A DNA stretch of 15,321 nt from Pseudanabaenales cyanobacterium (GTDB lineage Bacteria > Cyanobacteriota > Cyanobacteriia > Phormidesmidales > Phormidesmidaceae), in the NCBI GenBank assembly GCA_022360135.1, contig JAKSDM010000251.1:1-15321 (forward strand), given 5' to 3'. The translations under genes and the position numbers were made by a program. Below, piece after piece: positions 14,958 to 15,321 of this stretch. The notes beneath the pieces were generated by a model, which was given only the letters and a program-made list of their open reading frames with translations, searched no databases and was not told the DNA's origin. How positions within the stretch are numbered: the first letter of the stretch is position 1; every line of letters starts with the position of its first letter.

Positions 14958-15090
14958 GGCAGTTAAAGATCAGGGATCTGCTGTTAAATATTGTCCATAG
15001 GTGCAGTAGGGGCGCACAATTGTGGCCCCTACTTCGGCCTGTCATTTATCCGCACTTCCCTAAGCGCTAGGGTGCTTATCCTTAACTGCC
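14958..15090. repeat. Possible MITE-like element with 13-bp terminal inverted repeats
   Basis: GGCAGTTAAAGAT at the left and ATCCTTAACTGCC at the right form inverted repeats matching at 12 of 13 positions, bounding 133 bp. A partly similar direct copy (GGATCTGCTGTTAAATA, 14974-14990) follows the left arm. A palindrome sits inside. No target-site duplication is evident, so this could equally be chance or a remnant. Confidence 0.25.
15006..15032. repeat. 27-bp imperfect palindrome (dispersed cyanobacterial type)
   Basis: GTAGGGGC (15006-15013) pairs perfectly with GCCCCTAC (15025-15032), and the centre CACAATTGTG is itself palindromic. One C is missing from the right half, leaving G15014 unpaired. 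Palindromes of the form GTAGGGGCG...CGCCCCTAC recur in many cyanobacterial genomes, from memory. As RNA in either direction it would fold into a strong hairpin between the pilin and chaperone genes. Confidence 0.7.
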
Positions 15091-15140
15091 AACTGATTTC
15101 CCCCTGGCAAGTTTCTGGCAAAGCTAAACAGTCTAGAAAT

Positions 15141-15178
15141 CATAGATTCTACTCGCAGAGATCCCTTTCAAATCTATG
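15141..15178 (-). terminator. Stem-loop just downstream of the pilin-like gene
   Basis: CATAGATT and AATCTATG are perfect eight-base arms around a 22-base loop, beginning 9 bp after the pilin stop codon in the direction of transcription. There is no long U tract after it, so it is a poor classical terminator. It may be a weak attenuator or an RNA end-protecting stem. Confidence 0.3.
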
Positions 15179-15187
15179 GATTAGATC

Positions 15188-15321
15188 TTAAGGAACAACA
15201 GTCAGCGTCACCTGAAAATCGTAAGTCCCTGCAGCCAGAATATTATTGTCCACATGAGTCATTCTGACTTCAAGATTATCGGTTCCGGCGTTGGTGAGCG
15301 CCAAAGGAGTGCTGGGGGTTC
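15188..15321 (-). CDS. Pilin-like secreted subunit, C-terminal fragment
   Basis: Only the last 44 codons are inside the window, ending at TAA (15188-15190). The visible end, with LEVRMTHVDN and then AAGTYDFQVTLTVVP, looks like the final strands of an immunoglobulin-like pilin or spore-coat-U-type subunit. In these, a Pro/Ala-Ala-Gly-Thr-Tyr turn and an alternating hydrophobic strand close the fold. Position fits too, because it is upstream of the chaperone and usher genes on the same strand. It would be a cargo of that system. The spacing of nearly 500 bp to the chaperone suggests differential expression. The assignment rests on a short fragment plus context. Confidence 0.6.
   Translation of the reverse strand, partial: TPSTPLALTNAGTDNLEVRMTHVDNNILAAGTYDFQVTLTVVP

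Larger units (their letters stand above)
14695..15187. other. Non-coding spacer between pilin and chaperone genes, rich in inverted repeats
   Basis: No gene is supported here on either strand. Several inverted repeats are visible: TCCTA/TAGGA (14801-14814), TCCGGAAAA/TTTTCCGGA (14840-14894), an outer pair with arms at 14958-14970 and 15078-15090, a 27-bp palindrome (15006-15032), CCCTA/TAGGG (15058-15072) and CATAGATT/AATCTATG (15141-15178). No convincing promoter was found for the chaperone gene. The ATG at 14694 has only a weak GAG upstream. Confidence 0.6.

Noticed and set aside
14991..15191. A 66-codon plus-strand ORF across the palindrome region
   Set aside because: It runs through the palindrome and other inverted repeats and into the antisense of the pilin stop. 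No ribosome binding site or domain is seen.

Overview
The window looks like chromosomal DNA from a cyanobacterium, probably a filamentous one. Four things support this. At least eight copies of the HIP1 octamer GCGATCGC lie scattered over 15.3 kb, where chance at about 50% GC would give roughly 0.2. There is a tandem heptamer repeat of the CCAAAAT type. The taxis proteins are of the cyanobacterial PatA/Pix/PilJ type. A DUF2993 protein and a cyanobacterial-style chaperone/usher set are also present. Species cannot be assigned from this sequence.

Positions 1-10114, plus strand, are a Pil-Chp/Pix-type taxis operon. The order is a PatA/PixG-like response regulator (3' end only), a single-domain CheY, CheW, a first MCP (Cache, HAMP, GAF, HAMP-like, signalling domain), a second MCP (Cache, HAMP, coiled coil, HAMP-like, signalling domain), and a hybrid CheA with HPt, long acidic linker, kinase core, CheW-like and receiver domains. 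This is the order of the Synechocystis pixGHIJ1J2L phototaxis locus, but the GAF domain here has no Cys-His bilin attachment motif. The second MCP instead carries most of a periplasmic amino-acid-binding motif. The system is therefore more likely chemosensory than directly photosensory, and probably controls type IV pilus twitching. The two MCPs would signal through CheW to the kinase, which would phosphorylate the CheY, the PatA-like regulator and its own receiver. A possible promoter lies just upstream of the kinase gene.

Positions 10115-10370 are a spacer with short tandem repeats. A DUF2993 (LmeA-like lipid-binding) gene follows at 10371-11138 and ends tail to tail with the next operon, overlapping it by 17 bp.

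Positions 11122-15321, minus strand, read in the order pilin-like subunit (3' end only), a 497-bp spacer rich in inverted repeats, a PapD-like periplasmic chaperone, and an outer-membrane usher-like protein with a C-terminal carboxypeptidase-regulatory-like domain. This is a divergent chaperone/usher secretion set for surface fibres. The usher has no recognisable signal peptide. It starts four codons after the chaperone stop, in the same reading frame, and has no other nearby start codon. That is the strangest point in the window.

No tRNA, rRNA, CRISPR array, transposase or convincing rho-independent terminator was seen.
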